Below, one piece after another: positions 36,207 through 46,148 of a DNA stretch of 64,000 nucleotides. The stretch covers positions 248,001 through 312,000 of the forward strand of contig JAQXDE010000032.1 in the NCBI GenBank assembly GCA_029251525.1, in the 5' to 3' direction. The notes below the pieces were generated by a model that was not told where the DNA came from, made no database searches, and saw only the letters and a list, made by a program, of their open reading frames with translations. The DNA comes from Saprospiraceae bacterium. Its GTDB lineage: Bacteria > Bacteroidota > Bacteroidia > Chitinophagales > Saprospiraceae. The stretch's first letter is position 1. Every line of letters starts with the position of its first letter. Both the position numbers and the translations under genes were made by a program.

Positions 36207-38906
36207 ATGAAAAATTTTATTATTACTCTTATCGCATTATTTTTTACAGTTTCCATTTGGGCACAAGGAACGCTCACAGGAACCGTAATTGACTCTGATC
36301 AAGAAGATGCTCTGATCGGAGCTACCGTTTATTTGAAAGGTACCAACTTCGGTGCAGCCACAGATATCAATGGAGCTTTCGAAATGAAAGACGTCGATGC
36401 TGGAGATTACACTTTGGTTTTATCCTACACAGGATATACTGAAATGACAAAAGACATCACAGTAACTGATGGAGACAACGATTTAGGCACATTGATGTTA
36501 ACTGGAAATTCCATAGGAATTGAAGAGGTTAACGTAATCGCTTCTATCGCAATTGATAGAAAAACTCCAGTTGCTGTAACTACTATTAAAGGTTCTGAGA
36601 TTGAAGCAAAAATTGGAAATCAAGAATTTCCTGAAATTTTAAAAAGCACTCCCTCAGTTTATGTTACAAAAACAGGAGGTGGATTTGGAGATGCACGTAT
36701 CAATGTTCGTGGGTTCGACCAAACTAATATTGCTGTTATGATTAATGGTATTCCAGTAAATGACATGGAAAATGGTCGAGTTTACTGGTCTAACTGGGCT
36801 GGGCTTTCTGACGTAACTTCTAACCTTCAAGTTCAAAGGGGTCTAGGTGCATCAAAATTAGCTATTCCTTCTGTGGGAGGATCTATTAACATTATCACAA
36901 ACGCTGCTGATTTTCAAAAAGGTGGAAAATTTAGTGTTGGAGTAGGTAACGATGGTTTCCAAAAGTATGGATTAATGCTTTCTTCGGGGCAATCAGAAAA
37001 AGGATTTGCTGCTACTGCACAATTTACTCACACTCGAGGTGATGGTTATGTAGATGGAACTCAATTTAGAGCATACTCTTATTTTCTCTCTTTATCTCAA
37101 ACTTTAGGTGATAACCAATCTCTATCTTTTACTATGATTGGAGCACCACAATGGCACCACCAAAGAGATGGGATGTCAAGATTTGATAACTTGGATGTAA
37201 GTATTTTCGAAGAAGGGAATAAAGGAAGAAAGTATAATTGGAATACAGGGACACTAGATGGAAAAGAGTTCAACTGGAGAAGAAACTTTTATCATAAACC
37301 AAAAGCATTCTTAAACCATTATTGGACTCTTGGTCAAAATACAGATTTAAAAACATCAGCGTATGTTTCCTTTGGTAGAGGTGGTGGAACTGGTGCAAGA
37401 GGTCGTATGAATAATGCTGATCCAAATGATGGATTTTTTAGGGATCGAATTTTTCAATCATTCTCTGGAAATAATTTAGGAATACATAATGCAGAGGGTC
37501 AAGTTAAATGGGATGATATTGTTGCCTATAACCAGGGTGATGAAATTGCAGCATTCGGAGATGCTAATACTGATCCAGGGACAACTACCTCTTCAGGAGA
37601 TGGATTCATTCGAAGAGCTTCAATGAACTCTCACAATTGGTATGGAATTTTATCTACACTTACTCATAGAATTAATAACCAATTAACATTAACTGGTGGA
37701 GTTGATTTTAGATATTATAAAGGTATACACTACAGAAGACTAGAAAACCTTTTAGGTAATGATTCTTATACGAGCAGGTCTAACGACAACAATCCTTCTA
37801 ATGTAATCACAGAAGTATCAGAAGCTAAATTTGGAAACTTCCATGACAATAGCTACAAAGATGGAAACAATGTATTGAATTACTGGAATGATGGTTTGGT
37901 ATCTTGGGCTGGTATCTTTGCCCAATTAGAATACAGTAACGATAAATTAACAGCATTTGCATCTGTAAATGGATCTAATCAAGGATTTAAGAGAATTGAT
38001 CATTTCAACTATTTAGATTCTGACCCAGAACAAGAAACAGAATGGCAAAACTTCTTAGGAGGAAATGTAAAAGCTGGAGTTAACTATAATATGGATGAGC
38101 ATAATAATGTATATTTCAATACAGGTTTCATTTCTAAGCAACCAATATTTGACAATGTATTTTTAAACTTCGTGAATGAAATTAATCCGGACGCTAAAAA
38201 TCAATCAATCACTTCTTTTGAATTGGGATATGGCTATAGAAGCAAAACTTTCAGAGCTAATGTAAATGCTTATTACACTAACTGGAGTGATCGTCAGTTG
38301 AACTTTGGAACTGAGAATAATTTGGATCAAGAGTTATTATACAACTTCACAACCACTCAAATTCACACAGGTCTTGAATTAGAGATGAACTGGTCTCCAA
38401 CTAGAGCTTTAACTATTAAGGGTATGGCGTCTATTGGAAACTGGGAATATGGAGATGATTTCACAGCAATAGGAAGCAATATTGATTCTGTTTCTTTTGC
38501 TCCAGAAAACATTACAATCTTTGCTGATGGCCTAAAGGTAGGAGACGCTGCGCAAACTACTTTAAATCTTGGAATTAATTACGAAATCATTGATGGATTA
38601 AGAGTATATGCAGATTACTTCTTTAATGATAGACTTTACGCTAGATTCTCAGTTGATCAAGATGATCAATTCCAATCTCCTGGTGGACAAGTTTTAGAAT
38701 TACCTAGTTATTCTTTGATTGACTTAGGAGCATCTTATACTTTCCCAATTTCAGATTACAAAATGACTGTTCGTTTCAATGTGAATAATTTATTGGATGA
38801 ATGGTATATCTCTGAATTAACTACCAATGGTGACTCTGTTATGTCAAGTCAAGGATTTGTTGGATTTGGACGTACTTGGAACGCTGGAATTAAATTCCAC
38901 TTCTAA
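36207..38906 (+). CDS. TonB-dependent receptor with carboxypeptidase-like N-domain
   Basis: 899 residues, outer membrane. A signal peptide (1-19, FTVSIWAQ) is followed by a carboxypeptidase-regulatory-like domain (about 21-100, GTLTGTVIDSDQEDALIGATV). The plug (about 115-225) contains INVRGFDQTNIAVMINGIPV and SVGGSINIITN. The barrel (about 230-899) ends in the aromatic residue typical of outer-membrane insertion (AGIKFHF). No SusD-type partner lies next to it. Instead the next gene, 211 bp downstream in the same direction, is the large T9SS-exported cupredoxin/repeat protein. The ligand is unknown. The imperfect hairpin at 38936 may partly terminate this transcript. Confidence 0.92.
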   Translation: MKNFIITLIALFFTVSIWAQGTLTGTVIDSDQEDALIGATVYLKGTNFGAATDINGAFEMKDVDAGDYTLVLSYTGYTEMTKDITVTDGDNDLGTLMLTGNSIGIEEVNVIASIAIDRKTPVAVTTIKGSEIEAKIGNQEFPEILKSTPSVYVTKTGGGFGDARINVRGFDQTNIAVMINGIPVNDMENGRVYWSNWAGLSDVTSNLQVQRGLGASKLAIPSVGGSINIITNAADFQKGGKFSVGVGNDGFQKYGLMLSSGQSEKGFAATAQFTHTRGDGYVDGTQFRAYSYFLSLSQTLGDNQSLSFTMIGAPQWHHQRDGMSRFDNLDVSIFEEGNKGRKYNWNTGTLDGKEFNWRRNFYHKPKAFLNHYWTLGQNTDLKTSAYVSFGRGGGTGARGRMNNADPNDGFFRDRIFQSFSGNNLGIHNAEGQVKWDDIVAYNQGDEIAAFGDANTDPGTTTSSGDGFIRRASMNSHNWYGILSTLTHRINNQLTLTGGVDFRYYKGIHYRRLENLLGNDSYTSRSNDNNPSNVITEVSEAKFGNFHDNSYKDGNNVLNYWNDGLVSWAGIFAQLEYSNDKLTAFASVNGSNQGFKRIDHFNYLDSDPEQETEWQNFLGGNVKAGVNYNMDEHNNVYFNTGFISKQPIFDNVFLNFVNEINPDAKNQSITSFELGYGYRSKTFRANVNAYYTNWSDRQLNFGTENNLDQELLYNFTTTQIHTGLELEMNWSPTRALTIKGMASIGNWEYGDDFTAIGSNIDSVSFAPENITIFADGLKVGDAAQTTLNLGINYEIIDGLRVYADYFFNDRLYARFSVDQDDQFQSPGGQVLELPSYSLIDLGASYTFPISDYKMTVRFNVNNLLDEWYISELTTNGDSVMSSQGFVGFGRTWNAGIKFHF

Positions 38907-38935
38907 ACAAACTATAAAATTAACAATAAGAAAGA

Positions 38936-38971
38936 CCTTCACCCATCATTTGATAGGTGGGGGTTTTTTTT
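38936..38971 (+). terminator. Terminator after the TonB receptor gene
   Basis: An imperfect 12-bp stem (38936-38947 with 38952-38963; one C/A mismatch and two G-T pairs) is followed by eight T (38964-38971). Confidence 0.65.
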
Positions 38972-39117
38972 GGAAAAAATCAACACGACACTGTTAATGT
39001 ATTTAAAGAATCAATAATAACTTATCTCTAATTTCATGAATGGGTTTTTTTCAACTATTTTTACACAAATTCGATATTTAGAACATTTTATAACCAAATT
39101 AATAAAACTATTTTCTT

Positions 39118-42100
39118 ATGAAAAAACTGTTTACTTTTTTATTCCTCTTTTCTTTAACTACACTCGCAATCTCTCAGGACTTTATTGTTGAGACTGTAGG
39201 AAGTACTGGTTTCAGCCCAACAAATTTAACCATTTCAGTTGGCCAAACTGTGCAGTGGGTAAATACTGGAGGCAACCATAATGTAAATGGAACAACTGCT
39301 ACTTATCCAAATAACCCTGAATCATTTGGAAATGCAGTAAGTTCAGGTTGGACTTTCGAACATACATTTTTGACTGCAGGATCATATGACTACCAATGTG
39401 ACCCTCATATAGGTTTAGGTATGGTTGGAACTGTTACTGTGATGCCTTTACCAACATATACCATAGCTGAAATTACTGGCGATTCGGATATGAATGGAGA
39501 AACTGACTCTGTGGGAGTTTCGTGTACTTTAACAGGAGTTGTTCATGGAATTGATATGCAAGGTGGAGGTAACATTCAGTTTACCATCATTGATGCTAAC
39601 AATGACGGAATTGGGGTATTTAGCTCTAACGATTATGGATACTCTGTAAATGAAGGAGATGAAGTAACTATGGATGGAGCGGTTGCCAGCTTCAATGGTT
39701 TAGCGCAGTTTAATCCTGACACTATTATCGTTAACTCAATGGGAAATGCTTTATCCCCTGTAGCCGATGTAACAGATTTAGATGAAAGCACTGAATCTCA
39801 ATTAGTCCGATTAGTCGATGTATCATTAGTTGATCCATCACAATGGGATGGTTCTGGCTCGAACAATATAGACGTTACTGACGGAACTAGTACTTGGACT
39901 GTCAGAATTGATAGCGATGTAGCTGATGTAAATGCTTTAGCTCCACCATCAGGATCATTTAATGTTACAGGGATTGGAGGCCAATTTGATAGTTCTGACC
40001 CTTACACAAATGGCTATCAACTATTACCTAGATACGCTGCCGATATCGAAGTTATGACCACTGGATGTGAGATCGGAATTTTAACTGCTGACAGTGATAT
40101 GAATGGTGAAGCTGATTCTGTAGGTGTTGCCTGCACTATTACAGGCATCGTGTATGGAATTGATATGCAAGGAAACGACAATATTGCGTTTACAATTATT
40201 GATGCTGCTGGAGATGGAATTGCTATTTTTAGTACCAATAACTTTGGATACACTGTATTGGAGGGTGATGAGATAACTATGGATGGTACAGTTGCCAGTT
40301 TTAATGGATTAGCTCAATTTAATCCTGATACGATTATAGTAAATTCTACCGGAAATACAATAGTTACACCTACTGATGTAGCTGATTTGAACGAATCGAC
40401 GGAGTCTCAATTAGTTAGAATAACAAATGTAACTTTAGTGGACCCAACCCAATGGGATAACTCTGGTTCAAATAATATTGACGTAACAGATGGAACAACT
40501 ATCTGGACAGTAAGAATAGATAGCGATGTAGCTGATTTAAATGCATTACCTGCACCAATTAGCGCATTCAACATAACAGGTATTGGAGGGCAGTTTGATA
40601 GCTCTGATCCTTATACAGAAGGGTACCAATTACTACCACGATATGCTGCAGACCTTGAAATTATTCCAACAGGAGCTGCTCCATTATTGATTTCTGGCGT
40701 TGCTGACCCTCAACCTACTGATGGTAGTGGTGGTAATACTGCTGGTCCAAAAATGGTTGAATTATATGTTTTAGAAGATATTGCTGACTTAAGTATTTAT
40801 GGTGTTGGTGTGGCTAACAATGGTGGTGGTTCTGACGGAATCGAATTTATTTTCCCAGCAGTTTCAGCTGCAGCTGGAGATTGTATTACCTATACAGATA
40901 GCTTAAATGCAGCTAAATTTGAAACATTTTTCGGATTCCCTGCTACCTTCTTAGTTCCTTCTGGTGGTGTATCTGCTGCAGGTCATAATGGTGATGATGC
41001 TATCGAATTATTCCAAAATGGAACTGTAATTGATGTTTTTGGTGATCCAAATGTAGACGGAACTGGAACAAATTGGGAATATGTAGATGGCTGGGCTTAT
41101 CGTAACTTTGGCGTTACCTCAAACGGAGGTGTTTTCAATGAAGATAATTGGGTTTATAGTGGAGCTGATGCCTTACAAAACAACACCAATACAATGAATT
41201 CAGAATACGCAGATCCATTCCCAACTTGTACCTATGCCTTGACCCCTCCTCCTCCAGCATACCCAATTGGTCTAGTTACTAGTGATTCAGATGGCAATGG
41301 AGCAACAGATTCTTTAGATGTTATTTGTCGATTGACTGGTGTTGTTTATGGCATTGACTTGGACGGAAATGAAGGGCTTTCGTTTACCATTATCGATGAT
41401 TTAGGTGATGGAATTAACGTTTTCAACTTTAATGATGTATCCGACTATGTAGTAGTTGAGGGTGATGAAATTACAGTAACAGGTGCACTTGAAAATTACA
41501 ATGGTTTAGCGGAAATCGTTGCTTCAGATATTAAATTAAATTCTTCAGGAAACACCCTGATAACACCGGTTGATGTCTCTGTTCTTGATGAGTCTACTGA
41601 ATCTCAATTTATCCGAATGACAAATTGGACAATCGTTGATGGATCTCAATGGTTAGGTAATGGTTCAAGTTTTAATGTTGATATATCAGATGGTACAAAT
41701 ACATACCAAATGAGAATAGATGGCGATACTGAACTTTCTACTTTGCCTATTCCAACTGGAGATATTTTCAATTTCACAGGAATTGGTGGACAATTTGATA
41801 ATATGGAACCTTGGAATGAAGGTTACCAAATTTTCCCAAGATATATCTCTGACATCGAGGGATTTGTTTCAACTATCAACCCTGAATTAGGTAATTATAT
41901 TAAATTTTATCCTAATCCAACAAGTGATGTCTTACAAATCCGATCTGATATTCAATTGGATAATATCAGAATTACAAATATGTTGGGCCAACAAGTAATT
42001 GACCTTCCAAAGCCTAACTTGAGCGAAACAGTAAATGTAAATAACTGGCAAACTGGTATTTACGTAATTACTTTCATTACTGGAAACGAGATTTGGACCT

Positions 42101-42120
42101 CACAATTTGTAAAGAAATAA
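39118..42120 (+). CDS. T9SS-exported protein: cupredoxin domain, three repeats, lamin-tail-like domain, Por sorting tail
   Basis: 1000 residues. The signal peptide (1-19) is followed by a plastocyanin/azurin-like domain (about 21-108) with a complete type-1 copper ligand set: His54, Cys94, His97, Met102. Then come three copies of a ~200-residue beta-domain at about 113-312, 317-516 and 714-916; the first two are very similar and the third more diverged. Between the second and third copies lies a lamin-tail-like domain (about 520-690, KMVELYVLEDIADLSIYGVGV). The C-terminal ~80 residues (from about 920, FYPNPTSDVLQI ... GIYVITF) are a type A Por sorting tail, so it is exported through the type IX system and attached to or released from the surface. 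Each repeat opens with DSDMNG-type acidic turns that may bind calcium. The function is unknown. Confidence 0.9.
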   Translation: MKKLFTFLFLFSLTTLAISQDFIVETVGSTGFSPTNLTISVGQTVQWVNTGGNHNVNGTTATYPNNPESFGNAVSSGWTFEHTFLTAGSYDYQCDPHIGLGMVGTVTVMPLPTYTIAEITGDSDMNGETDSVGVSCTLTGVVHGIDMQGGGNIQFTIIDANNDGIGVFSSNDYGYSVNEGDEVTMDGAVASFNGLAQFNPDTIIVNSMGNALSPVADVTDLDESTESQLVRLVDVSLVDPSQWDGSGSNNIDVTDGTSTWTVRIDSDVADVNALAPPSGSFNVTGIGGQFDSSDPYTNGYQLLPRYAADIEVMTTGCEIGILTADSDMNGEADSVGVACTITGIVYGIDMQGNDNIAFTIIDAAGDGIAIFSTNNFGYTVLEGDEITMDGTVASFNGLAQFNPDTIIVNSTGNTIVTPTDVADLNESTESQLVRITNVTLVDPTQWDNSGSNNIDVTDGTTIWTVRIDSDVADLNALPAPISAFNITGIGGQFDSSDPYTEGYQLLPRYAADLEIIPTGAAPLLISGVADPQPTDGSGGNTAGPKMVELYVLEDIADLSIYGVGVANNGGGSDGIEFIFPAVSAAAGDCITYTDSLNAAKFETFFGFPATFLVPSGGVSAAGHNGDDAIELFQNGTVIDVFGDPNVDGTGTNWEYVDGWAYRNFGVTSNGGVFNEDNWVYSGADALQNNTNTMNSEYADPFPTCTYALTPPPPAYPIGLVTSDSDGNGATDSLDVICRLTGVVYGIDLDGNEGLSFTIIDDLGDGINVFNFNDVSDYVVVEGDEITVTGALENYNGLAEIVASDIKLNSSGNTLITPVDVSVLDESTESQFIRMTNWTIVDGSQWLGNGSSFNVDISDGTNTYQMRIDGDTELSTLPIPTGDIFNFTGIGGQFDNMEPWNEGYQIFPRYISDIEGFVSTINPELGNYIKFYPNPTSDVLQIRSDIQLDNIRITNMLGQQVIDLPKPNLSETVNVNNWQTGIYVITFITGNEIWTSQFVKK

Positions 42121-42144
42121 ATTAAATCCTAATTTAAAGAAAAG

Positions 42145-42180
42145 CGCAAAATCACCAAGATGTGATTTTGCGTTTTTTTT
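42145..42180 (+). terminator. Intrinsic terminator after the T9SS protein gene
   Basis: An 11-bp stem CGCAAAATCAC (42145-42155) with GTGATTTTGCG (42162-42172), a 6-nt loop, then eight T. Confidence 0.9.
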
Positions 42181-42369
42181 TGAAAAAGAAAACCTCTGAA
42201 CCGAACAACATCTAACCAACTCCGTACAAAAAATAGCTCTCAAAATACTATTCCTTTTTTTACTCAAAAAATGAGTATAAAACAAAAAGAATCTTTATTT
42301 TTGCGGCTAAATTTACAAATCCAATCTGCTTTTAATAAATAGGTAGATTACATATTTACAAATATTAAT

Positions 42370-43056
42370 ATGGCAAAAAGAAATAAAAAGGCTTCAGATG
42401 ATACACTAGTTGACATCGGAGAAAAAACGGAACAAGCTCAAGATTTTTATGAAAAAAATCAAAGCTTAGTCTTAGGCGGATTGTTCGCTTTCGTTATAAT
42501 AGTAGGTGGAATTTTCGCTTACAATAATTTTTACAAAGCTCCACGCTTAAAATCAGCTATTGAAGAAATGGCGCAGGCTCAACGAATGTTCGAAAAAGAT
42601 TCTTTCGCTTTAGCACTTGCTAACCCTGGTGGAGGAAGTCTTGGATTCCTTGATATTGCTAGTGAGTACAGTGGTACATCTGCTGCAAACTTAGCTAATT
42701 ATTATGCAGGTATTTCTTATTTAAACCTTGGACAATTTGATGCAGCTAAATCTTTTTTAGAAGATTTTAGTCCTGATGGAAATGTACTTCCAATCACTTA
42801 TTATGGTTCTTTAGGAGATGTTTATTCTGAGAAAAATGAAATGGATAAAGCTATTTCTTCCTATAAAAAAGCAATCAGTCAAGGAACTAATGAGTTTTTA
42901 GAAGCTTATTATACTAAGAAATTAGGCATGTTGTATGAGTATCAAGGAAAAGTTGCAGAAGCAAAATCAACTTACGAAAACCTGAAATCAAAATATCCAA
43001 ATACCCCAGAAGGGCAGGATATCGAGAAATACATTTCACGAGTTAGCGTAAACTAA
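42370..43056 (+). CDS. Tetratricopeptide-repeat membrane protein (YfgM-like)
   Basis: 228 residues. An N-terminal cytoplasmic charged stretch is followed by one transmembrane helix (about 33-53) and a TPR region (about 100-215, NLANYYAGISYLNLGQFDAAK). The arrangement resembles YfgM-type ancillary proteins of the Sec/BamB area. In many Bacteroidota such a gene stands directly before ribH, as here (221 bp upstream). Function is not proven for these relatives. Confidence 0.75.
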   Translation: MAKRNKKASDDTLVDIGEKTEQAQDFYEKNQSLVLGGLFAFVIIVGGIFAYNNFYKAPRLKSAIEEMAQAQRMFEKDSFALALANPGGGSLGFLDIASEYSGTSAANLANYYAGISYLNLGQFDAAKSFLEDFSPDGNVLPITYYGSLGDVYSEKNEMDKAISSYKKAISQGTNEFLEAYYTKKLGMLYEYQGKVAEAKSTYENLKSKYPNTPEGQDIEKYISRVSVN

Positions 43057-43118
43057 AAATATTTTAATGTGTTTTTCTAAAAATCACACACAAATAAATA
43101 TTTAACGAATAATATTGT

Positions 43119-43150
43119 GAAGGTAAGATTTTAAATAATCTTACCTTTTT
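43119..43150 (+). terminator. Intrinsic terminator after the TPR protein gene
   Basis: An 11-bp stem AAGGTAAGATT / AATCTTACCTT (43119-43129 and 43136-43146) with a 6-nt loop, followed by T-rich sequence. Confidence 0.85.
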
Positions 43151-43276
43151 TTTATAAATAAGCTTAACCTGAATTTTTTTCTTATTTTCATAAGTATTTT
43201 TTTGAGTTCTTTTAAAAACATAAAGGAAGACAATTAAATAATCATCGATTCACAGTTTAACATCAACTAAAAAACT

Positions 43277-43798
43277 ATGGCAAGTGCATTAAAAAACTTA
43301 TCTGACTATAACGAAGCTAATTTGCCTTCGGCTAAAAATATGAAATTCGGAATTGTTGTAGCTGACTGGAATGCAAAAATAACACATGCTTTGTACGAAG
43401 GGTGTTTTGAGACATTGATTAAACATCAAGCAAAGGAAGAGAATATCAAAACGGTTCAGGTTCCTGGTACGTTTGAATTAACAGTCGCAGCTAAAATCCT
43501 TTTGCAAAACCAAAAATATGATGCCATTATTTGCATTGGTTGTGTAATTAAAGGGGAAACTAATCACAATGAATACATCAACAATTCCGTTGCATTGGGG
43601 TTAACAAACTTAGGCTTAGCTTCCGGTATCCCCTGCATCTTTGGAGTTTTGACTCCAAATGACGAACAACAAGCCATCGACCGAGCAGGAGGAAAATATG
43701 GCAATAAAGGTGTAGAAGCAGCTGTAACCGCAATCAGAATGTCTGCCCTAAAAGAAAATTTAAAAAAAGCAGAGAAGAAATCTATTGGCTTTCAATAA
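43277..43798 (+). CDS. ribH: 6,7-dimethyl-8-ribityllumazine synthase
   Basis: Condenses 5-amino-6-ribitylaminouracil with 3,4-dihydroxy-2-butanone 4-phosphate in riboflavin synthesis. It has 173 residues, normal for the family. Recognised motifs are VVADWNAKITHALYEG, VPGTFELTVAAK and CVIKGETNHNEYI, where the His is the catalytic residue. The start ATG at 43277 gives a short N-terminal extension. It overlaps no neighbour: DUF5683 starts 6 bp after its stop. No other riboflavin gene is in the window, and no FMN riboswitch fold is evident upstream. Confidence 0.95.
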   Translation: MASALKNLSDYNEANLPSAKNMKFGIVVADWNAKITHALYEGCFETLIKHQAKEENIKTVQVPGTFELTVAAKILLQNQKYDAIICIGCVIKGETNHNEYINNSVALGLTNLGLASGIPCIFGVLTPNDEQQAIDRAGGKYGNKGVEAAVTAIRMSALKENLKKAEKKSIGFQ

Positions 43799-43804
43799 TA
43801 TAAA

Positions 43805-44482
43805 ATGAATCAAAAACTTCTTTTTCTAATCTTTATTTTATTTTTACAAATCCAAATTAGTTGGTCACAAAGTGACTCAACCCAATTTACTATTGCTTTA
43901 GAAAAAGAAAATTCTATTTCCTCCTCTACTACTATTTCGAAGAAAAAGAAGAAAGAAAATTTTATCAAAAGATACTTTCGAAAAGATTATCCCTCTCCAA
44001 AAAAAGCAGTAGTATTGACAGCTATTATTCCCGGTCTTGGGCAAATTTATAATAAAAGACATTGGTATATTAAATTACCATTAGTCTATGGGGCATTTGG
44101 TGGACTTATTTATAGCATTCAATATAATAGTAGAAACTATAGAGAACTAAAAAAACAACATCGCTTTTTGGTAGATGGACTTGTTTGTACCACTAGTATA
44201 TATGATGGAATTGTATCCGCTGCAGTACTCAAAAACGAAAGAGATAAATATGACAAACAACTTCAATTTTCTTATATCGGAATTGGGTTAGCTTATATTC
44301 TTACTGCCGCAGAAGCCTATACAACTGCACATCTACTTACATTTGATGTATCTGATGACCTCAGTATGCAACTCAAACCATCTTTTGACGTTAATCCTAG
44401 TTCAGGAATAACTGTTGGATTTGGAGTAAATTTCAAAATTGGAAAGAAGAGAAATATGATTTTTGAAAATACATTTCACTAA
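43805..44482 (+). CDS. DUF5683-containing membrane protein
   Basis: 225 residues. The signal peptide (1-22) is followed by a basic linker and the DUF5683 region (about 60-200). That region has the characteristic YPSPKKAVVLTAIIPGLGQIYNKRHWYIKLPLVYG, two hydrophobic segments and the tail HLLTFDVSDDLSMQLKPSFD. The family is restricted to Bacteroidota, is membrane-associated and has no known function. It begins 6 bp after ribH, so the two are probably co-transcribed. Confidence 0.85.
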   Translation: MNQKLLFLIFILFLQIQISWSQSDSTQFTIALEKENSISSSTTISKKKKKENFIKRYFRKDYPSPKKAVVLTAIIPGLGQIYNKRHWYIKLPLVYGAFGGLIYSIQYNSRNYRELKKQHRFLVDGLVCTTSIYDGIVSAAVLKNERDKYDKQLQFSYIGIGLAYILTAAEAYTTAHLLTFDVSDDLSMQLKPSFDVNPSSGITVGFGVNFKIGKKRNMIFENTFH

Positions 44483-44632
44483 ATTTCAATTTAAAATCAT
44501 CCTTTTTCTCGCTCTTATTGACAGCCATAAAAATAGCTTTTTCTTACATTTTACCCAGAGTATTAAAATGCTTTTATTTGTTAATAAGCCTTTGTTTATT
44601 CCAGCCCACAAAAGACCTTACTTTTCCCTAAC

Positions 44633-44660
44633 TTGATATCTATAAAACATTTTACCTTTA
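44633..44660 (+). promoter_or_regulatory. Possible promoter of the methyltransferase gene
   Basis: A TTG at 44633-44635 and TACCTTTA at 44653-44660 are separated by 17 bp, close to the TAnnTTTG pattern. The start codon is 55 bp further on. Confidence 0.3.
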
Positions 44661-44714
44661 GTTATTTAAACTATTAATTAAAAAATATACATTATAATCA
44701 AACTAGACGTAGTC

Positions 44715-45560
44715 ATGCAAGACAAGGATTTACAGCTCAAGAGAATGCTCGAAACTAACAAAGTCCAAAAAGACTTTTACGAGTACCAGCCGCAAGAAGA
44801 TCAATTTGAATATGATGGAAATATTATTGGTAGAACTTGGGCTAAATTACGTTCAGAATACGGTAAAGTAGTCAACTCATTAGGAGAATTTGAAATGTGG
44901 AGTAACCTTCATTGGAAATGGATGGGAGATCTTTCTAATAAAAAAGTTTTGGACTTAGGCTGTCATGCTGGAAATCAATTAAGTTTGGATTTGGCAAAAA
45001 AAGCTAAATATTATGTTGGTTTAGATTTAAGCGAATCCGCAACTGCTGAATTACAGAGAAAAATTAATGATGCAGGAATTGAAAATGCGATTACCGTTGC
45101 GACCGATTTCCTTTCTGGAGGTTTTACAGAAAGAGACTTTGATATCGTATATGCACAATCTGTTTTTCATCATTTCAAATATATGGAGCCGTTTTTAGAG
45201 AGAGTGAATGAAGTTTTAGCTCCAGGAGGACAAATAATCACCTCTGATCCATTAGCGACATACTGGCCTCTAAAAATACTTAGGGCAATCTACAGACCTT
45301 TCCAAAGAGATAGTGATTGGGAATATCCATTTACAAAAAAGACGTTTGACTTATTTCAAAAATATTTTATCATAGAGAATTTGCAAGGAATGATGGGAAG
45401 TACAAAATGGGTACTTTTAATTTATCCTTTTAGCAAAAAACTAGGAGAAAAAAAATGGCAGCAATGGTTGAAAGAGGACCAATCTAATGCTAACAAAATC
45501 GGAAATCACTTATGGAAATGTATGCGAGTAACAATTAATTTACATAAAAAGAATTTATAA
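44715..45560 (+). CDS. SAM-dependent class I methyltransferase
   Basis: 281 residues, cytoplasmic. Motif I reads KVLDLGCHAGNQLSLDLAK (about 76-94), followed by the acidic strand YYVGLDLSESAT, then DIVYAQSVFHHFKYMEPF (motif III/IV region) and APGGQIITSDPLA. The C-terminal part resembles sugar- or lipid-methyltransferases in length, but no substrate can be named. It stands alone, with a possible promoter at 44633 and about 590 bp of sparse DNA after it. Confidence 0.85.
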   Translation: MQDKDLQLKRMLETNKVQKDFYEYQPQEDQFEYDGNIIGRTWAKLRSEYGKVVNSLGEFEMWSNLHWKWMGDLSNKKVLDLGCHAGNQLSLDLAKKAKYYVGLDLSESATAELQRKINDAGIENAITVATDFLSGGFTERDFDIVYAQSVFHHFKYMEPFLERVNEVLAPGGQIITSDPLATYWPLKILRAIYRPFQRDSDWEYPFTKKTFDLFQKYFIIENLQGMMGSTKWVLLIYPFSKKLGEKKWQQWLKEDQSNANKIGNHLWKCMRVTINLHKKNL

Positions 45561-45705
45561 TCCTTTTTTGACTTGAAAAATAAACAACTTAATGCCTCCT
45601 TACTTTTAATCGTTATTTATTTACAAAATATTAAGGAGAATCAGAGCTCTTAATTTTATAAAAAAGACCTTCTGTAATCGCTGAATTATGCGATTAATTT
45701 AATGA

Positions 45706-45906
45706 ACTTACATTAACAAACCAATATTCAAAGGCCACGAAAAAGTTTTTGTAAAAGGAACAAAATTACGAGAGATTGATATCATAAATATTTTGAATCT
45801 AAATAGATCGGTTTTACTAAAACATTTAGATTTGGATGTCTTCAAAATTAAAAAATCACTTCCAAAAAGGAAAAAATTATCTAAATCCTATATGAAAAAA
45901 TTATAA
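45706..45906 (+). pseudogene. Possible gene remnant (transposase-like helix?)
   Basis: A 66-codon frame lacks an ATG and starts right after a TGA at 45703. The middle (VKGTKLREIDIINILNLNRS) loosely resembles the helix-turn-helix region of IS-type transposases ('G-x-x-x-R-x-I-x-x-x-L-x-x-x'). The rest is Lys-rich. No terminal repeats or other transposase parts are seen. Very tentative. Confidence 0.18.
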
Positions 45907-46104
45907 TAACAATTTTTCGGATAGATAAACTAACGTGAACTTTGGAGAAGGCAATCAATCCACAACAGAAAAGATCAAGAAAACAATTTAAAAGTCAAAT
46001 TCGAACTGAATCTAACCATACAACTTTTGATACAGTTTAGGTAAAAAATGGAATCGATAAGAGCAATAATTATGTACTATTTCACTAATAGTGATTACTA
46101 AAAC

Positions 46105-46145
46105 AAAAAATGCCTTGATTGAGATTTTCAATCAAGGCATTTTTT
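46105..46145 (-). terminator. Terminator of msrA
   Basis: A perfect ~18-bp stem with arms AAAAAATGCCTTGATTGA and TCAATCAAGGCATTTTTT and a 5-nt loop (46123-46127), 4 bp beyond the msrA stop. It has T/A-rich ends on both strands. Confidence 0.9.
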
Positions 46146-46148
46146 GTT

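Larger units (their letters stand above)
45561..46148. other. Intergenic region, one open fragment and a terminator
   Basis: About 590 bp between the methyltransferase and msrA. It holds the msrA terminator (46105-46145) and a 66-codon open fragment at 45706-45906 without an ATG, described separately. Nothing else is recognised. Confidence 0.55.
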
